64,000 bases of DNA from Malania oleifera (Eukaryota > Streptophyta > Magnoliopsida > Santalales > Ximeniaceae), in assembly GCF_029873635.1 (NCBI RefSeq), contig NC_080423.1, positions 101,308,991-101,372,990 of the forward strand, written 5' to 3'. Made by a program: the position numbers and the translations under genes. Each line of letters opens with the position of its first letter. Position 1 is the first letter of the stretch. The notes under the pieces are model-generated. The model did no database searches. It was not told the origin of the DNA and saw only the letters and a program-made list of their open reading frames with translations. This document shows positions 23,892-34,150 of the stretch, piece after piece.

Positions 23892-23960
23892 TTTTTAATT
23901 TTTTTTTTTTGAAATTAATCCACTAATTTTTTTATATCTCTGTTTTTTGGAGTTTTTACA

Positions 23961-24470
23961 TTCTCCCCTCCTTATAAAAATTTCGTCCTCGAAATTTGCC
24001 ATTCCCTTATTTCCCTTTCTTAGTGAAAATACTTTCAATTTTTATTGATTACCCTCACTTATGGCGAAGGAATACCGTGGTTACAATGAGGGCTCTGGAA
24101 GATTACAACTAGTCAAAATTCTCCCAAAACCATTCATGTTTCAAAACTAAAAACTTTATCTATCTTATGTTACACTATACAAATAAAAACTACAACAATA
24201 TTCCATTCACTTAACTGGCTCAACTCTAACTCCACTGAATAAGTGCGGATATCTCTGGCGCATCTGATCCTTTAGTTCCCAAGAAGCCTCCTCAATGGCA
24301 TGGTTGCGCCACAGAACTTTTACCAGTGGAATCTTCTTCGTGCGTAGCTCCTGTTCCTTCCAGTCAAGAATCTGCACTGGCACTTCCTCGTAAACTAAAG
24401 TTTCGCTCAATTCCAGTGCTTCATATCTAATCACATGGGAAGGGTCTGGGACGTATTTCCTCAACATAGA
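23961..24470 (-). pseudogene. Gypsy pol 3' end of the split tandem unit
   Basis: Same sequence as 16379-16888: polypurine tract, 3' untranslated region and the last 86 codons of pol (24207-24464; chromodomain from [10 protein letters not shown] to the stop). At 24470 it switches abruptly to unrelated DNA, so integrase and everything upstream are missing. Confidence 0.9.
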
Positions 24471-24796
24471 GATTTCATGGGTCTTATGATATGTTTCATT
24501 GTTAAATGGTTTGTGTATATTTCTGGTTTAATCAGGTTTGCTATGTCATCTGAACCTTGTAATCACCAGTTATATTGATTATGTGCACACCGTATACCTT
24601 TATTGCACAACTTGTCCAATTCATGTTTATAATTCATATTTTATTTGCTGTAACAGGATCATATTGAACTGTTTGAGTAGTTGTGGATAAATTGCTAGGA
24701 AATCTAAACTCAAATAGGTTATACTTATACCGGATATCTTTTGGAAAGTTCAATTTACAAACGGCACTCTGCCAAAATTTTTCGGCTATTATCGCC
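24471..24796. other. Filler sequence of unknown origin at the block junction
   Basis: 326 bp that match neither the gypsy unit nor the host LTR (compare 1736-1895, which it replaces). No long ORF. It contains a small GGCACTCTGCC-type dyad near 24760 that resembles sequence of other LTRs, but I cannot assign it. Filler of this kind is typical of end-joining repair. Confidence 0.6.
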
Positions 24797-25545
24797 CCTG
24801 GTGTACGGACTAGGTCTGGCAAACCCATCGGACTTACAGACTACTATTTGACTTGGCAGTGGTCGGCCAACCATTGTCAGGTCTCGCCTTCGGGCCACAC
24901 AACCCAGTCATGTGGGGGTAATACATGACAACAGCCAGCTAACCTACCAAGGATGTTTTTATGTTATTATTATGATATGAGATGAGATATGCTTATGAAA
25001 TGCAGTATGTTTTGCCATGTTTTGATATACATATGTTTTCTCAGATTTGATAAACAGTACTGAATATGATATGTATGGTATATGTAGAACATGGTATACT
25101 CATGTTGCCACACACTAGTATTAGTTTATTTCCCTTATTGAGAGGTGTCTCACTCATTAATTTTTTAAACTTTTCAGGAGCCCCTGATAGGAGAGCGGGA
25201 AAAGCCCCGCTGACCTAGTGCTGGATATTTGTCCTTTTTGAAGGGTAAGTTTCTTTTTGTAGGGATAGTTATATTTGGTGGGAAATGTCCCTAGATTTAT
25301 TTTGGGATGTATATAGGGAAACATTGTGGATTATAGCAACTCTGGTATATTGTAATATATGGTATTGAGATGTACATTATTGTATGTTTTCTGCTGCTAG
25401 GGCTTCTACTGTATGTTCTGATATATCCCTGGTACCCATGGGTCCAAGTGGATTGTGAGCTGCTGAATTAGAATATGGAAGATGTGCTATTGATATTATT
25501 ATTTAAAAAAAAAAAGAAATGTGTAAAAATGAGCAGGTCATGACA
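24797..25545 (+). repeat. Solo LTR, family A, right part
   Basis: Resumes the LTR begun at 10497 at the 150 bp module (hairpin 24907-24929), then the TTGAGAGGTGTCTCA element near 25138, predicted leader exon 3 (TTTTCAG|GAGCCCC near 25179 to GAAGG|GTAAG near 25244), an A-rich stretch and the end GGTCATGACA at 25545. Confidence 0.87.
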
Positions 25546-25835
25546 GTAAACCTTGGAAACAGATTTAATATTATTTTTCAGAAAAATATAATCTTCCTAA
25601 ACAGTTAGCATATTATAGAATAATACTCAAATTGTGTGGCATGAGTATAAATATTTCATTGCAAATATTAGTATGTCACATTATTTTATGATTACACAGA
25701 ACAAACATGATTTGATAATGATTTTTTTTTATAAAAACTATAAACAGTACATAAATTATGATATTTTCAGTATATTGTGATATTTCAGCCGGCTCAGATG
25801 CCCTGATATTTCAGCGGGCCCAGTACCGTAATTAG

Positions 25836-25866
<31 letters not shown>

Positions 25867-26851
25867 ATAGTTTATTCAGAAATGTTAATATGACGGATTT
25901 TACACAAAAACATGAAACGAGTTATATTACAGTTTTTTACGAAATGTACTATATGATAGCAGAACCCTAATGGTTTAGTTTAATTTCAAAGCATGGTACC
26001 GTCGCTACCAGTTGTGATTAGTGCCACCACACGTCTCATATAGAGTGTTAGTGAATGGATAGTCGATTGAGCCCAGTGTAGAGTAGTGTGCCCCCTGGCA
26101 GTCCGGACTAGGTAGGACAAGCCAATTGTACTTACAGATGAGTCAATTTTTTCTTAGCATGGTAGGCTAACCATTGCTAGGTCCCGCCTACAGGCTGCAT
26201 AACCTAATAATGTGAGGGTAATATATGATAACAACTAGCTATCCATCCAGGGGATAATTTCAATATTATATAGATATAATAGACGATTTACATGTATACA
26301 AAAATTTATTATGACACAATATACATATGTTGAAATATGATTTCTTCAAACTTATACAGAACGGAATTACTTGATTTATCAGATGCAGTTAATTATGTAC
26401 AGAATATATTTATAACACAATAGAACTCATGTTGCCACATACTGATGTTAATCTATCCCACTTATTGAGAGATGTCTCCCCCAAAATTCAAACATTTCAG
26501 GAAATTCAAGCCGACGAGCGGAGTGAGCTCCGAGATAGAGGAGACTTTAGTATTGCCCTAGTTGCAAGGTAAGTGTTCGAGTTGGGAGATGGATTTTTTG
26601 TGTCCCTAGGATATTCTATGGTTTCTTTTTGGGATGTACATGTATATTTATGGAGACAATAGAACTCTGGTATTGTATATGAGGATATGTTCATTAAGTT
26701 TTCCGCTGCATAGATAATATGTATGTGTGGATAGGTATATCTCTGGTATCCCACTTTGGTCCGAGTTGACTTTGTTATATTTTATGGTATCAAAGTTTAA
26801 TATGTGGAATAATAATAATAATAATAATAGCATAATTTTCGGGTCGTAACA
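25546..26851 (+). repeat. Solo LTR, family B, right part
   Basis: Continues the LTR begun at 9695: TA-rich stretch at 25837-25867, the 150 bp module (about 26085-26235, hairpin degraded), the GAGAGATGTCTC element near 26468, predicted exon 3 from CATTTCAG|GAAATT (about 26501) to GCAAG|GTAAG (about 26570), an (AAT)n run and the end GGTCGTAACA at 26851. Confidence 0.85.
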
Positions 26852-27346
26852 CCAAACACCTTTACCTAGCCACAAAACATCCTCTTCCTTAACGTGTAGA
26901 GCCCACGTGTGTGTCTCGGGCCTTGAAGGATCCCAAGTGGCGGCATGCTATGTCAGAGGAGTTCACTGTTTTGGTTAAACATGACACATATAAGCTTATT
27001 CCACCAAGCTTAACCGTCAAACCCGTTGGATGCAAATGGGTTTTTCAAATCAAACGAAATCCTAATGGTAGTATTTCTTGCAATAAAGAGGTTGGTGGCC
27101 AAAAGATTTCATCGATGACATAATTTTGATTATAATGAGATGTTCAACCTTGTTGTGAAGTCGGTGACTATTCGAGCTGTCCTCTCCATTGTTGTTAAGG
27201 AAAATTGGTCACTTCAACAGCTAGACGTTAATAATGCATTTCTTCATGGCTAACTTCAGTTCGTCTTCATGGTTCAGCCTCCGAGTTTTGTTGATCCTGA
27301 TATGTCTTCTCATGTTTGCAAGTTAAAGAAGTCTTTGTATGGCTTG
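26852..27346 (+). pseudogene. Ty1/copia reverse transcriptase, first part
   Basis: Continues the fragment at 9656-9694 through KPK, LYLATKHPLP, SRALKDPKWRHAM, the VGCKWVFQIKRNPNG motif, [11 protein letters not shown] and VCKLKKSLYGL. It has several stops and a frameshift near 27100. The frame is cut at the YGL codons by the insertion at 27347 and resumes at 28866 with KQTPRAWYQ. Confidence 0.88.
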
Positions 27347-28860
27347 TGTGAGGATTGGTGTAATCCCAAGAGGGGAGGGGGGTGAATTGAATTATTAAAA
27401 ACTTTAGCTAACTATTTATTTTCAGTCAATATCAACAATAGATATAAAACATGTACAACATTCACAACAATATAAATATTACCATACACATGCAGAAATA
27501 TAAAGAGTGTAGGGTTAGAGAGAATGACACAGAGATTTACATGGTTCAGCTATATCCGCCTACGTCCTTGCCTCAAGCAAACCGCCTGAGGATTTCCACT
27601 ATCTTACTCCTTTAAACCAGGGCAGAGCTGCCATTACAATCCCTCCTTACAGGCGGAGAAGCCTCTCCGAGCAATATCCCCTCACTCGGTACGATACACA
27701 CCATAATCCCTCCTTATAGGTGGAGATACCTCTCCAAGTAATATACCCTCACTTGGCACGGTTCAAAACCCGAACCACAAATACAAATGATTTAAAATAA
27801 TTTTTGCGTACAATGAATGCTCCTTCAATAGCTGATTAGTACAATGAAAATCTTTCTAAATGCATTCTCAAATGATTTGAAATATGAAGCTCAATGGAGT
27901 ATTATGGAAATGATTTTCTCAAAAATAACCTTTTGAAATATCAAATGTAAGGTTTTGATGTAATAGATGTGAGTGTAAAAATATGCTCAAGGCTTTCAAG
28001 AATAACTTAAAAGATTTTCTCCAAAAATGTTTTCAAAATAAGAGTAGGACAAATTTGAATTTGATATTCAAAATGAGTTTGAAATATGAACAAGAATCAA
28101 AGAATATTCAAGCAGACTCTCAATGTGATTTTTCTAACCTTCTCCAAGTGAATTGGCAAGGTATTTATGGGCAAAACCAAGTTATAGTTGTTATATGACC
28201 GTTGGAGAATAAAATATAATTTTATTTCAAAAATTTTGACTATTTGAGGCTCAAAATAGCCTAAACCCGAGAGTTCCAATTGACTGACCCGAGGTTTGGT
28301 CGACCGACCCAAGGGCGATTTTCTTTTTAGTGCAATTCGGTCAGCTGAGCGTATGATCTGGTCTGCTGAATCATCCTTGCATGAATGCTGGTCGACTGAG
28401 CTTATGATCCGATCGACTAAGCTCTTTATAAAATTAAGGTTTTAGTCATTTCTTCACTTCAGTAAGAAAATTGAGTTTAAGCTTTCTTTCAACTTCAAAA
28501 ACCATTTCAAACCTTTTGATTTTGTTTATCATTTTTAATAAAAAAAAAAGTTTTCCATGAGATTTTGAGTTCCTAGGGTCAATCTATGGTCATTGGAGAG
28601 CTTCACATTAAATCAAATGTTTATGCATGCAATTTTTAAACCTAAGTACAATACAACTGAAAAATACAAGTCTTCAAGCTTTGTTTATCAAATATCCATG
28701 GAATATGCCAAATGAGGTGCTTGTGTAAGTGCTTCATGGCTTCCATTTTGCATCGGTCATTTGTGCTTACTAAAACTTAAACATGTTCATTCACTTAACG
28801 TACAAATGAGATGTTGTGATTTGTCATTATCAAAACGGGATGAGACTCAAAAAGTCAATA
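27347..28860 (+). repeat. Solo LTR inserted in the copia relic
   Basis: 1514 bp bounded by a perfect 5 bp duplication GCTTG (27342-27346 and 28861-28865). It starts TGTGAGGATTGG and ends AAAGTCAATA (final CA changed to TA). The first bases include the CCAAGAGGGG type start common in plant LTRs. Between about 28280 and 28415 there are dyads GGTCGACCGA, GGTCAGCTGA, GGTCGACTGA and GATCGACTAA, followed by TTTATAAAAT near 28424, the same promoter layout as the gypsy LTRs. No internal region is seen. Superfamily not determined. Confidence 0.8.
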
Positions 28861-29922
28861 GCTTGAAACAAACACCTCGCGCTTGGTATCAAGAACTGAG
28901 CACTTGTCTTCTTCAGTTGGGATTTCAGCAGTCCAAATCTAACTCCTCTTTATTTATCTATAATTGTGATGGAGTTACACTATTTTTTTTGGTATATGTA
29001 GATGATTTCTTACTCACTGGAAGTAATTATGTTGCTATCTCTAAAGTTATTCATCAGTTTGGTCATTGTGCTTCTCCGAAGGACCTTGGATCCTTAAATT
29101 ATTTTCTTGGTGTCAAGGTGCTTTCAGTCAAACTTGGGTTGTTCCTGACCCAATAAAAATATATTCAGAATCTTCTTTCTTGCACCAAGATGGACAGTGC
29201 CAAGGCAGTGATGATTCCACTTATCACCAAGGATCTTCTTCAACTTCATGATGGATCTTCTTCTACTGATTAGACCGAGTGCCGCCGAGTTATAGTATCT
29301 CTCCAATTTCTCTTTTAGTCGGTTTGACATTGCTTTCCTAGTCAACAAGTTGGCTCAATTCATGCATAAATCGCCCTAGCTTCATTGGACTGCTGCCAAA
29401 CACACTGGAAATCTCGCTCTTCAAGGGTTCTCTAATGCAGATTGGGTAGGTAATAGGGATACTAGATCCTACACCTCTGCCTACCTTATTTTTTTGGGTG
29501 ATTGTCCCATTTCCCGAAGCACGCGGAAGCAGCATGCAGTGGCCATTTCCTCTATCGAGGCAGAGTACCGGGCTTTTGCTTTAGCTACCTCCGAGCTTAT
29601 TTGGATTCGCTCATTATTTCATGAGCTTGGTATTTAGATAACTAAGCTTCTATATTTCTTTTGTGATAATATTGGTGCTACTCAGTTAAGTCTTAATCTC
29701 GTTATGCATTTGAGGATGAAACATATTGCTATTGATCTTCATTTTGTTCGTGATCTGGTTTCCATAAGAATGCTACAAGTCTCCCATGTCAACACACACG
29801 ACCAACTTGCAAATCTCTTGACTGAAGCTTTTTCACGCCAGAAATATCAAAATTTGTGCACCAAGATCGATTTATCTAATGACACATCTATCTTGCGGGG
29901 ACATATAAAGGAAATCATGTAA
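28861..29922 (+). pseudogene. Ty1/copia reverse transcriptase and RNase H, second part
   Basis: From KQTPRAWYQELSTCL through the catalytic YVDDFLLTG box (about 29000-29025) to RNase H with SNADWVGNRDTRSYTSAYL (about 29430), ISSIEAEYRA and the C-terminal VNTHDQLANLLTEAF, ending at the stop 29920-29922. Stops and a frameshift between 29150 and 29300 disable it. The 3' LTR overlaps the stop codon. Confidence 0.9.
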
Positions 29923-30163
29923 TTGTAACCATCTTGATTTCCTTGACCAGATTCATTGTATTTTATCTTTTGTAAATCTGCTATTCGATAGCCTAGGATT
30001 TTCTTGTTACTTTATTTGAATATTTTTTATATCCGATAGCGTGAGATCTTATTGTTATGTTATTTGAATATTTTTGAATTTTGAATTTGTAACCGTTGTA
30101 TAGTCCTTATATATAGGACATCTTCGTATCAATGAAACTTACTTAAGCAATTTCTATATTACA
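29918..30163 (+). repeat. Short copia 3' LTR
   Basis: Starts TGTAATTGTAACC after a purine-rich AAAGGAAATCA and ends CTATATTACA, 246 bp. It has a TATATATAGG box at about 30110. Size and position fit the 3' LTR of the copia relic. The 5' LTR is not in the window, so the start is uncertain by a few bases. Confidence 0.7.
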
Positions 30164-30916
30164 AACCTTTGGGAAAAGCATGAAAAATTTGTTGCCAAAG
30201 GTATCTATTCAGTAGTAAGTCTTGATCTTTCATTCACTTTTTTTTTTCCACCAAGGGACATTCTCCAGACCTCCGGGAAAAGCATGAAAAGAGAAAAGGC
30301 CACATATCTTTGTGACTAAGGAATGAAAATTTTTATGTTAAGAATACCGTCATCTTTCAAAAATATCAAATTTATCCCTATAACTATTAAAAATTATTTC
30401 AAAATATTCATTTAACTACTAATAATTATTCCAAAATACTCATATAATTATGTCAAATTTATTCATACAACTACCCATAATTATCTCAAAATATTCCTAT
30501 ATCCATCTACAACTAATTCAAAATATATTTATACTATTTAATTCATATTTTTTAAAAAAAATTTCAAAATAGAAAGTCGTGGAGTGTGTGTACATATGGC
30601 TAGAACTAAATAATACTTATTTTAAGCGGTAAGTTTGTATAAGCATTTTTTGGTTGGTGGAGGAGGAAACGGTGGTAGAAGCCGTCTCAAGGAGCTGTTT
30701 ATGTAACTGACGTTGTCTTATGTACAACTACGAAATAGGTCGATCATCTCCCCAGGTGCGGTTATTTTCTTTCTACCTTTTCCAGAAGAAATGGAGCTCC
30801 GACTCAACGATGATTTTTGAGCTTCCCGGTGGTATTTTCAGGCGGCCATGGAAGCTTGAAAACACTTGACAAATGCAGAATTATTAAATCTTTAATTATT
30901 ATCTCATTTCAAGCTA
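30164..30916. other. Intergenic AT-rich DNA
   Basis: No gene seen. GGGAAAAGCATGAAAA occurs twice (about 30171 and 30271). A 50 bp stretch at about 30812-30864 containing CAGGCGGCCATGGAAGCTTG recurs at about 31153-31205 inside the following inverted repeat. Confidence 0.5.
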
Positions 30917-31883
30917 TTTTAATAAGCTATAAATAGATTAACATGGTATTAATAATTAGGCTGTTTGTTTTGGTAACTTCCTTTTAGGTTATTTTACTAA
31001 GGCCGTGTAGTGACTATAGACCTTCAGGTCCGACAAAATATCTAAAATTATGGCATTCCCATCGCTGTGGTCGGCCTCGCCACTCCGAGTTAGAAAATTA
31101 AAATTATTTATTTCAGTAAGATGTTTTTGTGCTAGATATTTTGGATGGATTAAGAGCTACCCGGCGGCATTTTCAGGCGGCCATGGAAGCTTGATAACAC
31201 TCGACGAGTCTACGCATGCGTCTCAAATTTCTCAAATTCTTCAATCAGACCTAAAAAATAGATTATACGAGAGTTTGGTTTGCGCAGCACAGTTTGGACG
31301 AATTGCAAGGGAAAGGAATCATACAAACGGATTCCAAAACGGGGGCAGGGAGACAAATCTGATCCAAAACTCTGTTCTGAGATGCCAAGTCCCCGTAACT
31401 TCTAATTCCCTGTAGATTCATCTTTTTCTCGGTCAATTCTTCAATTCTGCTATTTCTACGAGTACTATCTTAAGATATAAACTTCAAAATGTAGAGTGAA
31501 ATTGGATGCTTTTACTGATGGCACTTGCTGGTCTTGCGAATTTTATGTATTTTCAGGATATATGTAATTTCAAATCATTTGTTTATTGGATCAATCGGTA
31601 GTATTAGGTAACTGCAAAGTATCTAGCACAAAAATATGTTACTGAAATAAATAATTTTAATTTTCTAACTTGGAGTGTTGCCTTGGGCAAAAATATGAAA
31701 AAGATGTTTAGCTACCAGCTTACCACGGCAGTAGCACAGAGCAAATGATGGTTAAAATCAAGATCTATAGCCATCACGCAGCCTTAGTAAAATAGCCTAA
31801 AAGGAATCTGTAGTCGCCAAAACAAACAGCCTAATGGTTGTTTTCTGCAATTTATAGCATGTTAATCCATTTATCGCTTAAAT
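30917..31883. repeat. Large imperfect inverted repeat upstream of the DUF247 gene
   Basis: The left arm (30917-31142) pairs with the right arm (31612-31883); the loop is about 470 bp. Blocks such as TTCCTTTTAGG...TTTTACTAAGG (about 30980-31005) reappear reversed at about 31777-31802, and GTTAGAAAATTAAAATTATT (about 31090) reappears reversed at about 31650. Similarity continues beyond the TAGGCTGTTTGTTTTGG words, so that word is not a simple transposon end. The right arm also exists, without a left partner, at 46440-46660 upstream of the second DUF247 gene, so the left arm is probably an inverted duplication specific to this copy. The ORF at 31050-31415 spans arm and loop and looks non-genic. 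Confidence 0.75.
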
Positions 31884-32385
31884 TTCTGGGTGAAAGGATT
31901 CATGTAGCCTACCAGACTTACTGGCACTTAAGGTTTGGTTTGTTGATGTTGTTGTTGAATTTCTGAGTGAAAGATGGAGTACAATTTCAAGGGTAAATTA
32001 GTTAAATAAATGAGAATTAATTTGATTTCAAGCAGCATCTAATGATTGAATTAAATGCATTTGTACTTGTATAACTGCTCCGCGTGGATATGCTGAAATA
32101 TGTATCCCGTGAGACCAATGCCATCACAAGCAAAGGAGCTTTTAGATTTTGGATAAGTCTCTCCTGTCTGAATCAAAATTAATGTAACTTTTAGACATGA
32201 GTATGACAAATTTGCATGCTAATGGTTAATCCAACTGTCCAGGAGTTGCTACACATGGATAAGCAAAGCACTCATAGCCACATATTGGATTAGTCCATTG
32301 GTATTGGTATACAAGTTAATTTTGAAGGCAGAAATGAATCAAGGATTTGATTTCCAAGGAAGAGGGGTCTGATTAGAAGAGAAAA
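31884..32385 (+). promoter_or_regulatory. 5' flank and promoter of DUF247 gene 1
   Basis: Shares stretches with 46660-47033 (for example ATATCCCGTGAGACC-type and CACATTGGATTAGTCCATT sequences). A TATA-like box TATACAAG at 32308-32315 lies 71 bp before the ATG. The paralogue has the stronger TATAAAAG at the identical distance, so this copy may have a weakened promoter. Confidence 0.6.
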
Positions 32386-33792
32386 ATGATCAAACCAGAC
32401 GCTGTCCGTGTGAGTGAAGACAGTGGTCCGTATGTTTCTGGAGCGGCAGTGATCAACATAGAGAAGATCAACAGTGAGCGGCTACAGTCTGCATTGATCT
32501 CTGGACTTAAGGAGAAAGGAACTGAAGCCTGCCCAAAGTGCCGTATGCAGAAGGTCTCCCCATTGATGAGACGGAACAAAATGAATGACAAGTACTTCGA
32601 CCCCTCGGTGGTTTCCATCGGACCTTATCACCATGGAAAGAAAGAGCTTGAAGTTGCAGAAGAACTGAAGCCTAAAGTCGCATTGGGTTTCATCTCTAGC
32701 AGTGGACGCCAAGCTCATGAATTCTATAACAAGATCTTAGAGGTGACAGGCGACAGCAGGAAAAGCTACCTCGAGAATTCAATTGGTTATTATGACAATG
32801 AAGCATTTACCAATATGATGTTCCTTGATGGCTGCTTTCTTCTGCAGTTTATTGACAGCGTTGCTCATGATGATTTTCGGTTTCTGGATGTTTTTGTTAA
32901 AGAATTAGGCTTGAAAGGTTTCATATCATTCTTCGTGGACATCATTTTGCTGGAGAACCAACTGCCTTATGCCATTCTCATGGCACTCATGAGTGTAAAG
33001 GACCAGGAAAATGAGAGGGAAAAAGTGATCATTAGTTTGGAAAATCTTATCACTAAGTTCCTAGAGCAGTTTAATGCAACTGTAGAAATGGTGAGGCTTG
33101 CAGGACGAAATTATAATCAAAAACCAGCTGTTGAAGAACCCATTCATCTTCTGCAATTGGTGCGCAGAAAATTTATTGGCAAGGGAGAAGGAAAAGAAAA
33201 TCATGCACATAAAAATGACAAATATACATATTTTAACTCCGTCAGATCAGCTTTGGAGCTCAAAGCAAAAGGGATCCACTTTCAATGCAGCAACACCAAC
33301 TTTTTGGGAGACATTACTTTCACTTCCAATTACTGGAGCTGTTTTGGGAAGCTAATGCTTCCTCGAATTGTAATCGACGATGTATCAGTGCATCTCTTTC
33401 TAAATATGATAGCATATGAAACAGCCCCAAACACAACAGATGGTTTTGAGGTCTCTGCTTACATCTATTTTCTGGATTCGCTAGTGGATGGCGCTGATGA
33501 TGTGAAAGAGCTGCGATCGCGGAAGATACTCAGCTCATTTTCATGTGATGAAGCAGTGTCAAAAATGATTTATTGCATGGGTGCAGAGGCTTCGCCAGAC
33601 TTGTCTACTGTTCCGAGTGTTAGTAAGAGGATTCAGGACCACTATAATAGTCGGCTCAGGGCTTGGATGGCGCAGGCGTGGCATTATTACTTCAGGAGCC
33701 CTTTGGCTGTTGTTGCACTGGTTGTGGCTGTTTTTGTTATTTTTTTGACTTCTGCCCAGACTTATTTCACGGTTTATCCCCCTCAGGGCTAG
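32386..33792 (+). CDS. DUF247 (UPF0481) protein, copy 1, 468 aa
   Basis: An intronless plant DUF247 protein of the usual length. Landmarks: VVSIGPYHHGK at about 75-85; MMFLDGCFLLQFI at about 144-156; DIILLENQLPYAIL at about 185-198; the LELKAKGIHF type segment at about 290-299; LPRIVIDD at about 325-332; NMIAYE at about 340-345; and a C-terminal hydrophobic helix at about 439-462 that should anchor it in a membrane with most of the protein on one side. No signal peptide is evident. The start is supported by the paralogue, whose ATG lies in the same AGAGAAAAATGATCA context. DUF247 proteins have no known enzymatic activity; some grass members are self-incompatibility determinants, but nothing here shows that role. 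The N-terminal CPKC replaces the more usual CCIY-type sequence. Confidence 0.95.
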   Translation: MIKPDAVRVSEDSGPYVSGAAVINIEKINSERLQSALISGLKEKGTEACPKCRMQKVSPLMRRNKMNDKYFDPSVVSIGPYHHGKKELEVAEELKPKVALGFISSSGRQAHEFYNKILEVTGDSRKSYLENSIGYYDNEAFTNMMFLDGCFLLQFIDSVAHDDFRFLDVFVKELGLKGFISFFVDIILLENQLPYAILMALMSVKDQENEREKVIISLENLITKFLEQFNATVEMVRLAGRNYNQKPAVEEPIHLLQLVRRKFIGKGEGKENHAHKNDKYTYFNSVRSALELKAKGIHFQCSNTNFLGDITFTSNYWSCFGKLMLPRIVIDDVSVHLFLNMIAYETAPNTTDGFEVSAYIYFLDSLVDGADDVKELRSRKILSSFSCDEAVSKMIYCMGAEASPDLSTVPSVSKRIQDHYNSRLRAWMAQAWHYYFRSPLAVVALVVAVFVIFLTSAQTYFTVYPPQG

Positions 33793-34150
33793 TGGCTGTG
33801 TATTAGTCGGAAGAAGAGTGTGGGCTTGATGAGATTGTCACTAACGGAATTTGACAATTGGAAGCCTGTGTGTAAGTCTAATATTATTCTGCTAATGAAA
33901 TATTGGAGGCATCTGTATAGACGCACTTAATTTGCTTGTATGGTAGAAGCCTACAAGTTCTTATTTTCTTTTATTGTTATACAACAAAAGTCTTGTATGG
34001 TATTTCTTCTGCAACAGAGAGTATTAAGAATTTTCTACAAGTTTATAAAATTTAAATAAAATTAAAAAAGTTGAGTTTGTATTGATATGGGCTTGGACTA
34101 TGAGCATAAATTTATTTTTATTTATTCCCCTTCTTCTCATTCATTATACT
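33793..34150 (+). other. 3' flank of DUF247 gene 1
   Basis: Still similar to the 3' flank of copy 2 (48444-48790), including the TTGAGTTTG...GGCTTGGA words. An AATAAA signal lies at 34055-34060. Similarity fades near 34150, which marks the end of the duplicated segment. Confidence 0.6.

Larger units (their letters stand above)
13859..23960 (-). mobile_element. Complete Ty3/gypsy chromovirus-type retrotransposon
   Basis: A 10,102 bp unit with two LTRs (21434-23960 as 5' LTR, 13859-16378 as 3' LTR), an iMet primer-binding site at 21420-21431, one uninterrupted gag-pol ORF and a polypurine tract at 16379-16391. I saw only about three substitutions plus small length changes in simple repeats between the 2.5 kb LTRs, so it is young. 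Both LTRs abut further copies of internal sequence and not host DNA, so it is one repeat of a tandem array. The order gag, PR, RT, RH, IN with a C-terminal chromodomain suggests the Tekay/Del group, but the exact clade needs a tree. Confidence 0.9.
21434..23960 (-). repeat. LTR of the complete gypsy element (5' LTR)
   Basis: 2527 bp and almost identical to 13859-16378. Differences noted are CACACAAATG versus CACACATATG (about 22687), a C/T change near 23247, a G/T change near 23669, and simple-repeat length changes. It should carry the promoter of the element, but no strong TATA box was identified in its AT-rich U3. Confidence 0.92.
11745..24470 (-). mobile_element. Tandem gypsy block: split unit, LTR, full internal region, LTR, split unit
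   Basis: Read on the minus strand the order is: pol 3' end (24470-23961), LTR (23960-21434), complete internal region (21433-16379), LTR (16378-13859), and gag plus protease to the start of reverse transcriptase (13858-11745). The partial pieces are nearly identical to the complete unit: in the 1.8 kb gag piece I saw one coding difference (H versus Y). The two partial units do not overlap; together they are one internal region lacking the equivalent of 16889-19319. Neither end has LTR termini or a TSD. The left junction shows only 1-2 bases of overlap, and the right end adjoins 326 bp of unrelated sequence and a deletion of about 160 bp of host LTR. Confidence 0.88.

Noticed and set aside
31050-31415. 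121-codon ORF as a gene
   Set aside because: It spans one arm and the loop of an inverted repeat, has no recognisable domain, and the homologous region at 36230-36590 does not keep it open.
30957-31834. Single MITE bounded by TAGGCTGTTTG termini
   Set aside because: The inverted similarity extends outward past these words on both sides and no target duplication was found; called an inverted repeat instead.
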